Shown: piece by piece, positions 25,624 through 35,300 of the stretch
How positions within the stretch are numbered: position 1 is the stretch's first letter
Layout of the letters: every line of letters starts with the position of its first letter
Source of the DNA: Sporobacter sp942492735
GTDB lineage: Bacteria; Bacillota; Clostridia; Oscillospirales; Oscillospiraceae
Length of the DNA stretch: 64,000 nucleotides
Direction of reading: 5' to 3'
Assembly: GCA_942492735.1 (NCBI GenBank)
Contig: OW818648.1
Coordinates: forward strand, 1,736,001 to 1,800,000
Made by a program: the position numbers and the translations under genes
The notes under the pieces: model-generated
What the model saw: only the letters and a program-made list of their open reading frames with translations
Told to the model about the DNA's origin: nothing
The model's database searches: none

Positions 25624-27009
25624 ATGCAGACAGCAATGATTACATATACGGCATCAAATTGTATCGAGCCATCAGCCGAGGCTGTATCCTCGGGCCCGGG
25701 ACTCAGGATTAATGCCGGGGACCGGACGCAAACGATAGACACGCTGTTTACAGAGATTATGCAGCAGGTTAAAGCGGACGGGGTGTCGCTCGTCGTCAGT
25801 GTCAACGAAGCCCAGGCGGCACTTATAACGGACGACACGAAGACAACGGGTGAGGAAGCGTCGGTTGATGTCTGCAGCATACTGGCGCAAATGATGATGA
25901 TGAATACCGCCGTGGTGACCGATGGCACTAAGAATCCTGATGAAAAAACCGCAAATGGCATATTAAGTGTCATTAGCGGAATTCCCGGAACGGCAGATGA
26001 CTCGAACCTGAACGGCCTTGATCATGCATCATCGGTCATTCTACAAAATGACGGCAGAGCAGCGGAAGTCCTACGTGCTTTGGCAGATGCGAGGGGCGCC
26101 GCCGATGCAGGCGGTCAGCCGACAGGCTACGCGTCCGCCGCGCAGATAGATACGGCGCTTGCCGGGATCACCGAAGCATTAAAAAACGAACTGACGCAAA
26201 GCGCGGCAGCCGCTGACGCGCAGCCGGCTCGCGCAGCAGAGAATCCGGCCATTTCCTCTTTTGTAAGCGAGAATCTTTCCGCCGTATCAGATAAAAACGG
26301 CGCAAATGCGACTAGCCAACGGGAAGAGATGATGTCTGGCGCGTCTGTGAATCTGACGGATAAACAAGCTGCAGTCCGCTTCGCCGCCGACAGCAGTCGT
26401 GCGGGCAGCGATAATGCAGGGGCGAATAGCGATGAAAACAGTTTCAGCGGTCTCATCTCTCGTGATGAGAAAAGCAGCAACGAAGCGGGGACTGCCGAAA
26501 GCGGCGCGAATCAGGTGCAGCGCGGAACAGCCGTTCAGGGCGAAACCATGGCTGAAAAAACATCGGCCATCGAACGGGCTCTGAACAAATTTACAGACGA
26601 TTTGAGAAGTCTCCGGAGCGGAAATCAGGAGATCAAGATCATCCTGGAGCCTGAATCGCTCGGCGTTCTGATTATTTCAGTTATAAAAAACGAAAGCGGA
26701 ATATCGGCCAAGATCAAGTCGGAAGACAAAGAGATTGTTGCCCTTATCTCAGAGCATTTGCAGAAGCTTGTTTCGTCTATGCAGAGTAAGGGTATCAAGG
26801 TAAACGACCTCGACGTCGTCTACAGTCAGACGGAACAAAACACGAGTTTCACCCAGAACAGCTTCTCACAGGAAAGAGATCAAACATCCCGGGGTTATAA
26901 ACCGCCTTTAGATAAGAGCCCCGATGCCGATGTATTGAATAATGAGATTTGGCAGAGCTATTACAGCGACGAAAAAAGCGGCGACACAACGGTTGATTAT
27001 CGTGTTTAG
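25624..27009 (+). CDS. fliK: Flagellar hook-length control protein FliK
   Basis: 461 residues. The N-terminal two thirds are Ala/Asn/Ser/Thr-rich and poorly conserved, as expected of the molecular ruler. The C-terminal Flg_hook domain is clear: EIKIILEPESLGVLIISVIK, then ISAKIKSEDKEIVALISEHL and an LDVVYSQ end. FliK is exported intermittently, measures the hook and switches FlhB specificity. It lies between ylxF and flgD. The FlhB switch region here has an unusual sequence (see flhB). Confidence 0.92.
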   Translation: MQTAMITYTASNCIEPSAEAVSSGPGLRINAGDRTQTIDTLFTEIMQQVKADGVSLVVSVNEAQAALITDDTKTTGEEASVDVCSILAQMMMMNTAVVTDGTKNPDEKTANGILSVISGIPGTADDSNLNGLDHASSVILQNDGRAAEVLRALADARGAADAGGQPTGYASAAQIDTALAGITEALKNELTQSAAAADAQPARAAENPAISSFVSENLSAVSDKNGANATSQREEMMSGASVNLTDKQAAVRFAADSSRAGSDNAGANSDENSFSGLISRDEKSSNEAGTAESGANQVQRGTAVQGETMAEKTSAIERALNKFTDDLRSLRSGNQEIKIILEPESLGVLIISVIKNESGISAKIKSEDKEIVALISEHLQKLVSSMQSKGIKVNDLDVVYSQTEQNTSFTQNSFSQERDQTSRGYKPPLDKSPDADVLNNEIWQSYYSDEKSGDTTVDYRV

Positions 27010-27045
27010 TTATTATTTAAATGAAGGAGCAGGGGGAGTAAGCAG

Positions 27046-27519
27046 ATGCCAGTCAATTCAGTGAATTCAAGTAATACGGTAAGCTACGAGCGGGACACGT
27101 CAAATGACTCAAAAGAGACAAAGATCAGTACCGAGACATTCCTCAAATTGCTGGTTGCACAGCTGAAATACCAAGATCCGCTTGAACCGCAGAAAGATAC
27201 GGCGTTCGTTACGCAGATGGCGCAGATGACGTCGCTTCAGGAAATGCAGCAGATGAATGTGACGCTGCAGAACTCTCAGGCGTATGACATGGTCGGAAAA
27301 GAAATCTTCGCCGAAGTTTATGACAAAGACACGCATGAAACGAAAGAATACTTTGGTATTGTCGACAGCGTTGTTATCAGGGACGGAATTCCTTATGTGG
27401 TTGTCGGCACGCGCGCCATTAATATCTCGGACGTCAAACAGGTTTTTCCGGCGCCGTCCGAAGACAGCACAGCAGACGTGACGACGGACGATACAACAAA
27501 TGATACGATAACAGTCTAG
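27046..27519 (+). CDS. flgD: Hook cap / assembly protein FlgD
   Basis: 157 residues, a short FlgD. The conserved N-terminus is intact: TFLKLLVAQLKYQDPLEPQK, then VTQMAQMTSLQEMQQMN. The C-terminal part has the small domain GIVDSVVIRDGIPYVVVGTR and a Thr/Asp-rich tail. FlgD caps the growing hook and is needed for FlgE polymerisation. GCAGGGGG precedes the ATG; the gene lies between fliK and flgE. Confidence 0.95.
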   Translation: MPVNSVNSSNTVSYERDTSNDSKETKISTETFLKLLVAQLKYQDPLEPQKDTAFVTQMAQMTSLQEMQQMNVTLQNSQAYDMVGKEIFAEVYDKDTHETKEYFGIVDSVVIRDGIPYVVVGTRAINISDVKQVFPAPSEDSTADVTTDDTTNDTITV

Positions 27520-27562
27520 TACAGCTTGAACATTACTTTTATTATGATAGGAGACTTGCTTT

Positions 27563-28567
27563 ATGATGCGTTCACTTTTTTCAGCCGTTTCAGGTCTGAA
27601 GAGCAACCAGACGGCGATGGACATCATCGGTAACAATATTTCGAACGTCAATACCATCGCGTATAAGACGAGCAGAACGGTATTCCAGGATATATTCAGT
27701 CAGACGATTTCGTCTGCAACGGCGCCGACTGACGATACAGGCGGCCGAAACGCCAAGCAGGTCGGTCTTGGCTCCACGATCTCAACAATCGGCATGAACA
27801 TGACCGAAGGCAGCACGCAGTCGACCTCGAACCCCCTGGATTTCGCGATCGCCGGCGAAGGCTTCATCGTTGTGGACAACGGCACCGGAGGCTATACATA
27901 CACCAGAAACGGCGCGCTGCAGCTCGATAAACAGGGCTTCCTCGTCACCTCCAACGGCGATTATGTTATGGCCGTACCGGCAGGCATTGACGCAACAACA
28001 GGCGAGGTCACCGGTATCGGCAATGCCGACCCGTTGATGACGGCGGGTGATCCGACGGCGACACCGCCTATTCTGCCCAGTCCGCTGTTCGGCAAAGTCC
28101 AGCTGCTTGGCGATATCACGATAACGACGGTAGATACGACCACGACCCCTCCTACCATTACAGTGACACCCGTGTTGGTCGATGTCGACGGTGATGGCAC
28201 AGCCGAAACGCCGGAGAAATATTCGGATTATGCCGTTGACGCGTATGGCGTCATCTCGGCGGTCAGTTTGACAGGTGCGAAGGTAACGGTCGGCAGACTC
28301 GTTTTAGCGACATTTAACAACTCAACAGGTCTTGAGAAAACCGGCAGCAGCTATTATGAGGAATCGGCCAACAGCGGCGACGCGCTATTCAACTTCGTCG
28401 GCAATACGTGCGGCACGCTCAACAGCGGCAGCTTGGAAATGTCAAACGTCGACCTTTCGACGGAGCTGACAAATATGATCATTACACAAAGAGGATTCCA
28501 GGCGAATTCCAGAGTTATCACGACGACAGATTCCATGCTTGAAGAGCTCATTAATCTCAAGCGTTAA
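27563..28567 (+). CDS. flgE: Flagellar hook protein FlgE
   Basis: 334 residues, short among FlgE proteins. The N-terminus has the rod/hook signature (LFSAVSGLKSNQTAMDIIGN, NISNVNTIAYKTSR) and the body has PLDFAIAGEGFIVVDNG. The C-terminal flg_bbr_C motif is NVDLSTELTNMIITQRGFQA. A Thr/Pro-rich insertion (about 170-215) lies in the exposed domain. It polymerises into the hook outside the cell. AGGAG lies 9 bases before tandem ATGs. Confidence 0.95.
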   Translation: MMRSLFSAVSGLKSNQTAMDIIGNNISNVNTIAYKTSRTVFQDIFSQTISSATAPTDDTGGRNAKQVGLGSTISTIGMNMTEGSTQSTSNPLDFAIAGEGFIVVDNGTGGYTYTRNGALQLDKQGFLVTSNGDYVMAVPAGIDATTGEVTGIGNADPLMTAGDPTATPPILPSPLFGKVQLLGDITITTVDTTTTPPTITVTPVLVDVDGDGTAETPEKYSDYAVDAYGVISAVSLTGAKVTVGRLVLATFNNSTGLEKTGSSYYEESANSGDALFNFVGNTCGTLNSGSLEMSNVDLSTELTNMIITQRGFQANSRVITTTDSMLEELINLKR

Positions 28568-28585
28568 GCATGAGGATGTATAGTT

Positions 28586-28801
28586 ATGATTAAGCTGACG
28601 CGCATCAATAAGATTGAAAAATTCTGGATCAACGAGCACCAGATAGAGTATTTAGAAGAAACGCCCGACACGATCCTGACAATGGTCTCTGGAAGGAAAT
28701 ACGCCGTCGCAGAAACCGCTGAGGACATTTCGAATATGATCACCAGGGTCAAGCGCGCCGCCCTTATTTCAAGAGACGAAGCCGGAGAAATCGTCGAATA
28801 G
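28586..28801 (+). CDS. flbD: FlbD/SwrD family flagellar protein
   Basis: 71 residues, the full family length. MIKLTRINKIEKFWINEHQI and ETPDTILTMVSGRKYAVAET match the FlbD family. In B. subtilis the homologue SwrD raises motor torque and is needed for swarming. No membrane segment is seen. It sits between flgE and motA as in many Firmicutes, and GAGGATG precedes the start. Confidence 0.92.
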   Translation: MIKLTRINKIEKFWINEHQIEYLEETPDTILTMVSGRKYAVAETAEDISNMITRVKRAALISRDEAGEIVE

Positions 28802-28829
28802 AAAGCTGCCGGTAATGGAGTGACGGATT

Positions 28830-29612
28830 ATGAGTATATCAACTGTAGCGAGCCTGTTTCTTGGCGTTGTAACTGTTGTTGTCAGCATTTTGCTGGGTGG
28901 AGGTCTTCAAGCGTTTTGGGATATACCTTCCGTATTTTGTGTCGTCGGCGGCGTGGTCTGCGTCACAGTAGCATCCTTTTCCACGGAACGGCTGAAAAGC
29001 CTCTCCAAAGCCATGGGTATTGCTTTTAAAAATCAAAAAATTGATCTGACGCATGATATTGATATGATCGTCGAGATCGCCAACAACGCCAGACGTAACG
29101 GGCTTCTAGCCCTCGAAGAAATGCCGCTGGATGATCCGTTTTTGAAAAAAGGAATCATGCTTGTCGTAGACGGCTGCGATCAGGAGCTGATACGAAGTAT
29201 TCTTGAAACCGAGCTTAGCGTTACGAAAAGCCGCCATGCTGACAATAGGGCCATACTGGAAGCCGCGGCAGCCTATTCGCCGGCGTTCGGCATGATCGGT
29301 ACGCTGATCGGACTGATCAATATGCTCAAAAACCTGGACGACATGAGCGCATTGGGGCCGAGTATGTCTGTCGCGCTTGTTACGACGTTCTACGGCTCAG
29401 TTCTGGCTAATATGGTTTTTAACCCACTGTCAAAACGGCTGAAGGCTTTAGGTTCCGTCGAGTATATGCGCAAAGAGCTCATGCTCGAAGGGGTTATGGC
29501 TGTTCAGAACGGAGAAAACCCGCGCTCGATAAGAGAAAAGCTGAACGCATATCTTCCCCATGCCAAAGTGCAGATGCTCGAAGCGAAAGCGAAGAGCCGG
29601 GAGGAAGCGTGA
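28830..29612 (+). CDS. motA: Flagellar motor stator protein MotA
   Basis: 260 residues with four membrane helices: two at the N-terminus (about 7-25 and 33-50) and two near 150-200 (AAAYSPAFGMIGTLIGLINM; SVALVTTFYGSVLANMVFNP). The large cytoplasmic loop between helices 2 and 3 contains the charged residues that contact FliG. With MotB it forms the ion channel that drives rotation. The adjacent gene is motB. Confidence 0.95.
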   Translation: MSISTVASLFLGVVTVVVSILLGGGLQAFWDIPSVFCVVGGVVCVTVASFSTERLKSLSKAMGIAFKNQKIDLTHDIDMIVEIANNARRNGLLALEEMPLDDPFLKKGIMLVVDGCDQELIRSILETELSVTKSRHADNRAILEAAAAYSPAFGMIGTLIGLINMLKNLDDMSALGPSMSVALVTTFYGSVLANMVFNPLSKRLKALGSVEYMRKELMLEGVMAVQNGENPRSIREKLNAYLPHAKVQMLEAKAKSREEA

Positions 29613-29648
29613 CAGGCGCTGAGTTGATATTTAAAATGGAGGCTTGAC

Positions 29649-30461
29649 ATGAAAAGAAAAGATGAGCCTGAAGACGAGGGCAGCGGCTATAATTGGATGG
29701 ATACATACGGTGACCTGGTCACGCTTCTTCTTTGCTTTTTTGTGCTTCTATATTCGTTTTCATCGCTCAACCAGGAGAAGTGGGAGGAGCTTGTCGGTGC
29801 TTTCACGGGGTCTTACGGCGCATCTGCCATACAGGCGTTTGACATTACCTCAGTCAGGGAAGAACCGATAAAAATCGACTCAATGATTAATTTTGAGTCA
29901 AGGGGCACTGAAACACTCGATGGCGAGGGCACCAGCACAGACGATTTGCAGGCACTGCAGGAGCTGCAGGAACAGGTCAACGAGACATTTGACACGCTCT
30001 ATCAAAAGATCGTCATATATATCGATACGAATGATTTGAGCGGACAGATGAGCGTCTCAAGGTCGGAGAATTTCATCATTCTGCGTTTCAATGAAATTGC
30101 TCTTTTTGACTCAGGGAGTGCGGCAATCCGGCAGGAAAGCAAAGAGTCGCTGGGCCATTTCGTTCAGATCATCGCCGACAATATTGACGCGATCAGCATC
30201 GTTAATATAGAAGGGCATACCGACAATGTACCAATCAGCACGTCAGAGTTCAAAGATAACTGGGACCTGTCCGTCAAGAGAGCAACAAACACGCTCCGGA
30301 TTCTGCTTGCGACAGGGCTGATCGAAGAAGCCAGGCTGTCGGCAGTCGGATACGGTGAATTTCATCCGATCGCTCCAAACGACACGGACAACGGACGCGG
30401 CCAGAACCGAAGAGTCGATTTCGTTCTCAATAAAATCGATGTTACAAATTTTGTCGGCTAA
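29649..30461 (+). CDS. motB: Flagellar motor stator protein MotB
   Basis: 270 residues. One N-terminal membrane helix (YGDLVTLLLCFFVLLYSFSS) contains the essential ion-binding Asp22. A periplasm-type linker leads to the OmpA-like peptidoglycan-binding domain (IVNIEGHTDNVPIST; DLSVKRATNTLRILLATGLI; NDTDNGRGQNRRVDFVL). It anchors the stator to the cell wall. Whether protons or sodium are used cannot be told safely from sequence by eye. Confidence 0.95.
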   Translation: MKRKDEPEDEGSGYNWMDTYGDLVTLLLCFFVLLYSFSSLNQEKWEELVGAFTGSYGASAIQAFDITSVREEPIKIDSMINFESRGTETLDGEGTSTDDLQALQELQEQVNETFDTLYQKIVIYIDTNDLSGQMSVSRSENFIILRFNEIALFDSGSAAIRQESKESLGHFVQIIADNIDAISIVNIEGHTDNVPISTSEFKDNWDLSVKRATNTLRILLATGLIEEARLSAVGYGEFHPIAPNDTDNGRGQNRRVDFVLNKIDVTNFVG

Positions 30462-30474
30462 GAGGTGAACCAAG

Positions 30475-30873
30475 ATGAAGAAAATTCTGATTATTGTCAT
30501 TGCCGTGATAGCAATCGGCGTCGGCGCGTTTTTCCTGTTTTTCAACAAACAGACGGAAGAAGAGCCAGAGATCATTCTTTACAATTACGCAATCGAAGAT
30601 GCTTTTATCACAAATGTTAACGGCAGCCAGAAGCTGTTCAAAACAGCGATCATCCTCGTCGTCAACAAAGAGGCAATGGATGAATACCTGGGAGAAAACA
30701 TTTATACGATCAGAGATACAATACTGATGATTTTGCGCAACCTCACAGAGAAAGAGATTTCGACCATGGATATACAGGACAGGCTGCGGGTTGAAATTGC
30801 AGCGGCATTGAATAAGGTGCTTGAAATTGACAATGTTGTATCTGTTTACTTTGGCGATTTCGTAATGCAGTAG
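30475..30873 (+). CDS. fliL: Flagellar basal body-associated protein FliL
   Basis: 132 residues. An N-terminal membrane helix (KKILIIVIAVIAIGVGAFFL) is followed by the FliL domain with YLGENIYTIRDTILMILRNL and a final YFGDFVMQ. FliL forms a ring around the MotB plug region and supports stator function. Its ribosome binding site AAGAGGTGA lies 8 bases upstream; it is 14 bases after motB. Confidence 0.93.
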   Translation: MKKILIIVIAVIAIGVGAFFLFFNKQTEEEPEIILYNYAIEDAFITNVNGSQKLFKTAIILVVNKEAMDEYLGENIYTIRDTILMILRNLTEKEISTMDIQDRLRVEIAAALNKVLEIDNVVSVYFGDFVMQ

Positions 30874-30933
30874 CAACACAGGCTCATTTCATTATGTGGG
30901 AGATGTATCTTAATATATGGGGGGGTGGTATGC

Positions 30934-31917
30934 TTGTTGGATGTTTTATCCCAAGCTGAAATAGACAGACTGATGCGGGACTTGGCGACCGGTGAGGCCG
31001 AAACAGATGAAGCTGAAACGAAAAGCACCGTAAAAAACTATGATTTTAAAACAGCTAACCGCTTTACGAAAGAGCAGATTAGGGCGATAAGTGTCGTTTT
31101 TAAGAATTTCGGCCATCTATTATCGAACTATCTCATGGGAACGCTGCGAGCAAGCTGCGACTCAGAGGTGCTCTCCATTGAAGAGATGTCATTCAATGAG
31201 TTTAATAACTCCGTGCCATCACCCGTCATCATTGCCATTATCAACACCAGCCCGTTTACCGGTTCGCTGATATTGGAGATGACAAAGGAGATTTCATATT
31301 CGATAATCAGCCGCGTTCTCGGCGGGACGAAAGAAATTGCTGCCGAAGGCAGACAGTTTACGGAGATTGAGCTTGCCATCATGGAACGTGTTCTGTGGCA
31401 GAGCTTGAAAAATTTTGATGAAGCATGGATAAAAATCATGGAGGTCAGCTCGGTGCTTGAAAAAGTTGAAACGAGCATGCAGTTTGCGCAGATCGTCGAT
31501 ATCAATGAGCCGGTTTTAATGGTGACACTCAACATCACAATCGGTGCGGAGAGCGGACTGATCGGATTCTGTCTTCCCCATCAAGCGCTCGAACCTTTTA
31601 TAAAGAACCTGAATACAAAGCATATGTACTCCGGGAGCCCGAATAAGAAAGTTGAAGCTAACCCGGCGAGAATTATCAGTACAATAAAGCACTCTGAGAT
31701 TATGGTTAGCGCCGTATTTAACGCCACAGAGGCCACGGTCCGGGATATTACGAGTCTTGATGTGGGCGACGTGATTCAACTATCGCACAAGGTCGATGAA
31801 CCGCTGATTGTCAAATATCAGCAGATACCAAAATATCGCGCATCGCTTGGTAAATACAGAAATAATCTCGCAGTAAAAATCCTTGATGAAATCAGAGGAG
31901 ACGACGACAATGAGTGA
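30934..31917 (+). CDS. fliM: Flagellar motor switch protein FliM
   Basis: 327 residues from a TTG at 30934, chosen because a run of seven G (30919-30925) lies 8 bases upstream and because MLDVLSQAEIDRLM fits the usual FliM start; a GTG at 30925 overlaps the G run. The N-terminal LSQAEIDRLM motif binds CheY-P. The middle CheC-like domain and the C-terminal SpoA domain (VKILDEI end) follow. FliM forms the C-ring with FliG and FliY. The gene overlaps fliY by 8 bases. Confidence 0.94.
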   Translation: MLDVLSQAEIDRLMRDLATGEAETDEAETKSTVKNYDFKTANRFTKEQIRAISVVFKNFGHLLSNYLMGTLRASCDSEVLSIEEMSFNEFNNSVPSPVIIAIINTSPFTGSLILEMTKEISYSIISRVLGGTKEIAAEGRQFTEIELAIMERVLWQSLKNFDEAWIKIMEVSSVLEKVETSMQFAQIVDINEPVLMVTLNITIGAESGLIGFCLPHQALEPFIKNLNTKHMYSGSPNKKVEANPARIISTIKHSEIMVSAVFNATEATVRDITSLDVGDVIQLSHKVDEPLIVKYQQIPKYRASLGKYRNNLAVKILDEIRGDDDNE

Positions 31918-33052
31918 TTTAACGCAGGAAGAAATCGATGCGCTCGTCGGCGGGACGAGGACAGCGTTGACAGACGATACCATAGCCGAAGATGAAAATG
32001 ACATAAAAGCCCTTGAAGCGTTGGACCTAGACATCCAGGAGGATATTTCCGCGTACTTCAGCGGTGACCATATTGATGCGCTCGGAGAAATTGGAAATAT
32101 CTGCATGGGGACATCGGCCACGACGATGTATGCGCTTCTGGGTAGAAGGGTCAATATAACGACGCCGAAAGTCGGACTGTATAAAGCCGAAAATGCTCTG
32201 GCGTCATTTAAGTGGCCGTTTCTCGCCATCAGTGTTGAGTTTACGCAGGGCGTGTTCGGCAAAAACCTTTTAATTATTAAGGATTATGACGCAGCCGTTA
32301 TTACAGATCTGCTCATGGGCGGAGAAGGGCATGTCGACAAGAAGAATATTATCCTGAACGAAATACACCTGAGCGCAATGAGTGAAGTCATGAATCAGAT
32401 GATCGGTTCGGCAGCAACAGCTATGGCCAATATGATGAACCAGGAGGTCAACATAGCGCCTCCTGAAGTTCAGCAGTCATCCTCCGACGAAGATGCTTCA
32501 ACCTTTTTAGATGGCGCGCCGCTTGTCATCAAGATCAGCTTCGATATGGAAATAGAGGGTCTCTTGAAGAGCAAGCTCATGCAGATCATGCCTATTGAAA
32601 TGGCAAAAATGATGATCGAAAAACTGATGCCTGCGGAAACCAAAGAAGTAGCACCAAAGCCGAGACCAAGCGCGTCAGAACCCAGCGCACCGGTTTCTGC
32701 GTCGAAGCCGCAGGCGACTCAGCAACCGCTTGCTGAACCGAAACGTGTTCAGCCCGTCAAGCCCGCGACGTATCAGTCTTTTGACGAGCCCTTTATCGCC
32801 ACCTCGGGCGATATCAGCCATATCAATTATGACCTCATCAACGACATTCCGCTCCAGGTAACGGTAGAACTAGGCAAAGCAAAAAAGAACCTAAGCGACG
32901 TACTCAACCTTGGAATCGGCTCGATTATCGTCCTTGATAAACTTGCCGGCGAGCTTGTAGACGTGATTGTCAACGGTAAAAGGATAGCTAAAGGTGAAGT
33001 CGTTGTTATAGACGACAACTACGGCGTGCGAATTACGGAGATTATCAGGTAA
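31910..33052 (+). CDS. fliY: Flagellar motor switch phosphatase FliY (FliN plus CheC-like domain)
   Basis: 380 residues from the ATG at 31910 (GAGGAG 9 bases upstream). The N-terminal DLTQEEIDALVGG peptide resembles that of FliM and should bind CheY-P. The CheC-like domain keeps both E-x2-N phosphatase sites (LGEIGNICMGTSAT; SEVMNQMIGSAAT). A Pro/Ala/Gln-rich linker (about 240-290) leads to the FliN/SpoA domain (IPLQVTVELGKAKKNLSDVL ... VDVIVNGKRIAKGEVVVI). FliY completes the C-ring and removes phosphate from CheY-P at the motor, in addition to CheC. Confidence 0.95.
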   Translation: MSDLTQEEIDALVGGTRTALTDDTIAEDENDIKALEALDLDIQEDISAYFSGDHIDALGEIGNICMGTSATTMYALLGRRVNITTPKVGLYKAENALASFKWPFLAISVEFTQGVFGKNLLIIKDYDAAVITDLLMGGEGHVDKKNIILNEIHLSAMSEVMNQMIGSAATAMANMMNQEVNIAPPEVQQSSSDEDASTFLDGAPLVIKISFDMEIEGLLKSKLMQIMPIEMAKMMIEKLMPAETKEVAPKPRPSASEPSAPVSASKPQATQQPLAEPKRVQPVKPATYQSFDEPFIATSGDISHINYDLINDIPLQVTVELGKAKKNLSDVLNLGIGSIIVLDKLAGELVDVIVNGKRIAKGEVVVIDDNYGVRITEIIR

Positions 33053-33150
33053 AGTAAAAGTCTCCGGTTATAATCTGTACGGCAACTGTCAGTACACAAA
33101 GCGGTGCAAACGCTGCAGCGTTAATTTACGAAGTATTGTGAGTGGTGTGA

Positions 33151-34365
33151 GTGTTTGAATGTGTAGCAAGTCAGCCAATATTCAACATAAAGAAAGAAAT
33201 ATTTGGCTATGAGTTGTTATACAGAGCCGGTAAAGAGAGTATAGCATATGATGGGCTCGACGGCAGCAGCGCGACAAAGGATGTTTTAGTTACAGCCTTT
33301 AGTGATATAGGAATTCAGGAGATTACCGGAGGGAAAAAAGCCTTCGTCAATTTCACATCAGAACTTGTTCTGGATGAAGTACCGCATATGTTGTCAAATG
33401 ATATCCTAATCGTTGAGCTTTTAGAGGATGTGAAACCAACCGAACCTGTTCTGGCAGCCTGTAGGAAATTGAAGAGAAGAGGATACCTCATCGCACTCGA
33501 TGACTTCACGTACAGCGAGGAAGCCGAGCCGCTCATCGGAATTGCAGACATTATAAAAATCGACTTTATGAAATGCGATATCGAAGAGATTAAAAAGAGC
33601 GTCTATAAAATAAATAACAACAGGCGTAAGATCCTGCTTGCAGAAAAAATTGAATCATACGAAGACCTTGATTTCGCAAGATCTCTTGGATTCAATCTAT
33701 TCCAGGGCTTTTTCTTCTGCAAGCCGACAATCGCCAACGCAAAATGTACGGAAACACTGCAGGTCAGCAAGCTTCAGCTTATTAAATACATAGCCGACCC
33801 GGAAGTCAGCTTCTTTGATCTCGCCAATATCATCAAGCGGGACCTCGTTCTCTCGTACAGGCTTTTAAAGATCGTCAATTCTGCTTATTATGGCCTCAAA
33901 TATACGGTGACAGGTATACTGCACGCGCTCCTCATCTTAGGGCTCAACGAAATAAAGAAATGGATATCTCTCATCGTCTTAAATCAGATCAAAACCACAA
34001 AACCAAGTGAACTTATACGTGCAGCCCTCGTCCGCGGCATCTTCATGGAAAAGCTTGCCATCAGCCAGAAGAAGAAGAAAAACAGAGACGAATATTTCCT
34101 CGTTGGACTGTTTTCACTCGCCGAAGCGATCATGGATACGCCCATAGATGCTATTTTAAAGGAAACCCATCTCAGCGAAGAGATCATCAAACCGCTCGTT
34201 ACAGGCGAGGGGGAGAAGGCGGAGCTTCTAAAAATCATTTACCATATCGAACGGGCGGAATGGGATGAAGCGGAAGAAATCGCGCAGAGCTGCGGTTTCG
34301 ATCAATCGAAAACGAACCAGTTTTATATCGAAGCAATGGTCGACGCGAATAAGCTTTTATCTTAG
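33151..34365 (+). CDS. EAL-HDOD protein, probable c-di-GMP phosphodiesterase (YuxH/PdeH type)
   Basis: 404 residues from a GTG. Residues 1-205 form an EAL domain. The signature EAL reads ELL (Glu21), but Asn in FVNFTSE, Glu in IVELLED, the Asp pair in IALDDFTY, Lys in IIKIDF, the AEKIE motif and Gln in LFQGFFF are all present, so catalysis looks possible. Residues 205-404 form an HDOD domain (LSYRLLKIVNSAYYGLKYTV). The domain order equals that of B. subtilis YuxH (PdeH), which degrades c-di-GMP to favour motility. Its place within the flagellar operon, with a PilZ gene downstream, supports that role. Confidence 0.85.
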   Translation: MFECVASQPIFNIKKEIFGYELLYRAGKESIAYDGLDGSSATKDVLVTAFSDIGIQEITGGKKAFVNFTSELVLDEVPHMLSNDILIVELLEDVKPTEPVLAACRKLKRRGYLIALDDFTYSEEAEPLIGIADIIKIDFMKCDIEEIKKSVYKINNNRRKILLAEKIESYEDLDFARSLGFNLFQGFFFCKPTIANAKCTETLQVSKLQLIKYIADPEVSFFDLANIIKRDLVLSYRLLKIVNSAYYGLKYTVTGILHALLILGLNEIKKWISLIVLNQIKTTKPSELIRAALVRGIFMEKLAISQKKKKNRDEYFLVGLFSLAEAIMDTPIDAILKETHLSEEIIKPLVTGEGEKAELLKIIYHIERAEWDEAEEIAQSCGFDQSKTNQFYIEAMVDANKLLS

Positions 34366-34403
34366 TGAAATTAAGAATTTCGCATATAAAGGAGCTGTCT
34401 GTC

Positions 34404-34814
34404 ATGATGGATAATCTTTTTTCCTCGGTGAATACCCTTCAGAAGGGGCTCAACGCATCGTGGCTCAGAAACGAGGTCATCGGCAATAATATCGCCAATG
34501 TCGACACACCGGGCTTTAAAACCTCCCATGTCCGGTTTGAGGACCTGGTGTCCGAGGCAGTAGGTTTGAATGAAGGCGGTCTTCAAATGGCAGTGACAGA
34601 TGAGAACCATATGCCCAACGCCAACGGCTCGGGTCTCAGCGGCGTAGAGCCCGAAATTGTCGCCGATGATACAACGACGACACGACTTGACGGCAACAAC
34701 GTCAACATCGACAATGAGATGGTGGAAATGGCAAAAAACTCTATCAATTATTATGCAACCGTCACTAAAATAAACTCGGAATTCAGAAAGCTGAACTCTG
34801 CGATTAACGGTTAA
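34404..34814 (+). CDS. flgB: Flagellar rod protein FlgB
   Basis: 136 residues from the ATG at 34404 (AAGGAG 9 bases upstream; the longer frame from 34365 is unlikely). NEVIGNNIANVDTPGFKTSH is the rod-protein signature and the C-terminus has NNVNIDNEMVEMAKNSINYY. FlgB is the proximal rod subunit. In B. subtilis flgB-flgC-fliE head the fla/che operon; here they sit in its middle, after the EAL-HDOD gene. Confidence 0.95.
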   Translation: MMDNLFSSVNTLQKGLNASWLRNEVIGNNIANVDTPGFKTSHVRFEDLVSEAVGLNEGGLQMAVTDENHMPNANGSGLSGVEPEIVADDTTTTRLDGNNVNIDNEMVEMAKNSINYYATVTKINSEFRKLNSAING

Positions 34815-34839
34815 CTGAAATTATAAGGGGGACAATACT

Positions 34840-35274
34840 ATGGGCTTTTTAAGCGGAATGAATATCAGCGGATCGGGACTGACCGCACAGCGCATGCGTA
34901 TGGATGTCATCTCTGAAAATATTGCCAACGTGGATACGACGCGCGGGGCTGACGGGAAACCGTATACAAGGAAATATGTTGTACTCGAGGAGCGGAACAA
35001 TAGCTTTGCCGACGTCCTGATGAATTCTGCAGAGAATAAGACAGAAGGCGGTGTCAGGGTTGCCGAGATCGGAGACGACGCATCACCTTATCAGCTCGTT
35101 TATGACCCCAGCCACCCCGACGCGAATGAAGAGGGTTATGTCGAGATGCCGAATGTCGACATAACGCAGGAAATGGTGGACATGATTTCTGCGTATAGGT
35201 CTTACGAAGCGAACGTTACAGCGTTCAACGCATATAAAGACATGGCTGTCAAAGCCCTCGAAATCGGCAGATAA
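34840..35274 (+). CDS. flgC: Flagellar rod protein FlgC
   Basis: 144 residues. N-terminal NISGSGLTAQRMRMDVISEN and IANVDTTRGADGKPYTRKYV, then the C-terminal MPNVDITQEMVDMISAYRSY motif, typical of FlgC. It forms part of the rod crossing the cell wall. AAGGGGG precedes the ATG; the gene is flanked by flgB and fliE in the usual trio. Confidence 0.96.
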   Translation: MGFLSGMNISGSGLTAQRMRMDVISENIANVDTTRGADGKPYTRKYVVLEERNNSFADVLMNSAENKTEGGVRVAEIGDDASPYQLVYDPSHPDANEEGYVEMPNVDITQEMVDMISAYRSYEANVTAFNAYKDMAVKALEIGR

Positions 35275-35300
35275 TACGTTGTATTAAGGAGGTTTAATAT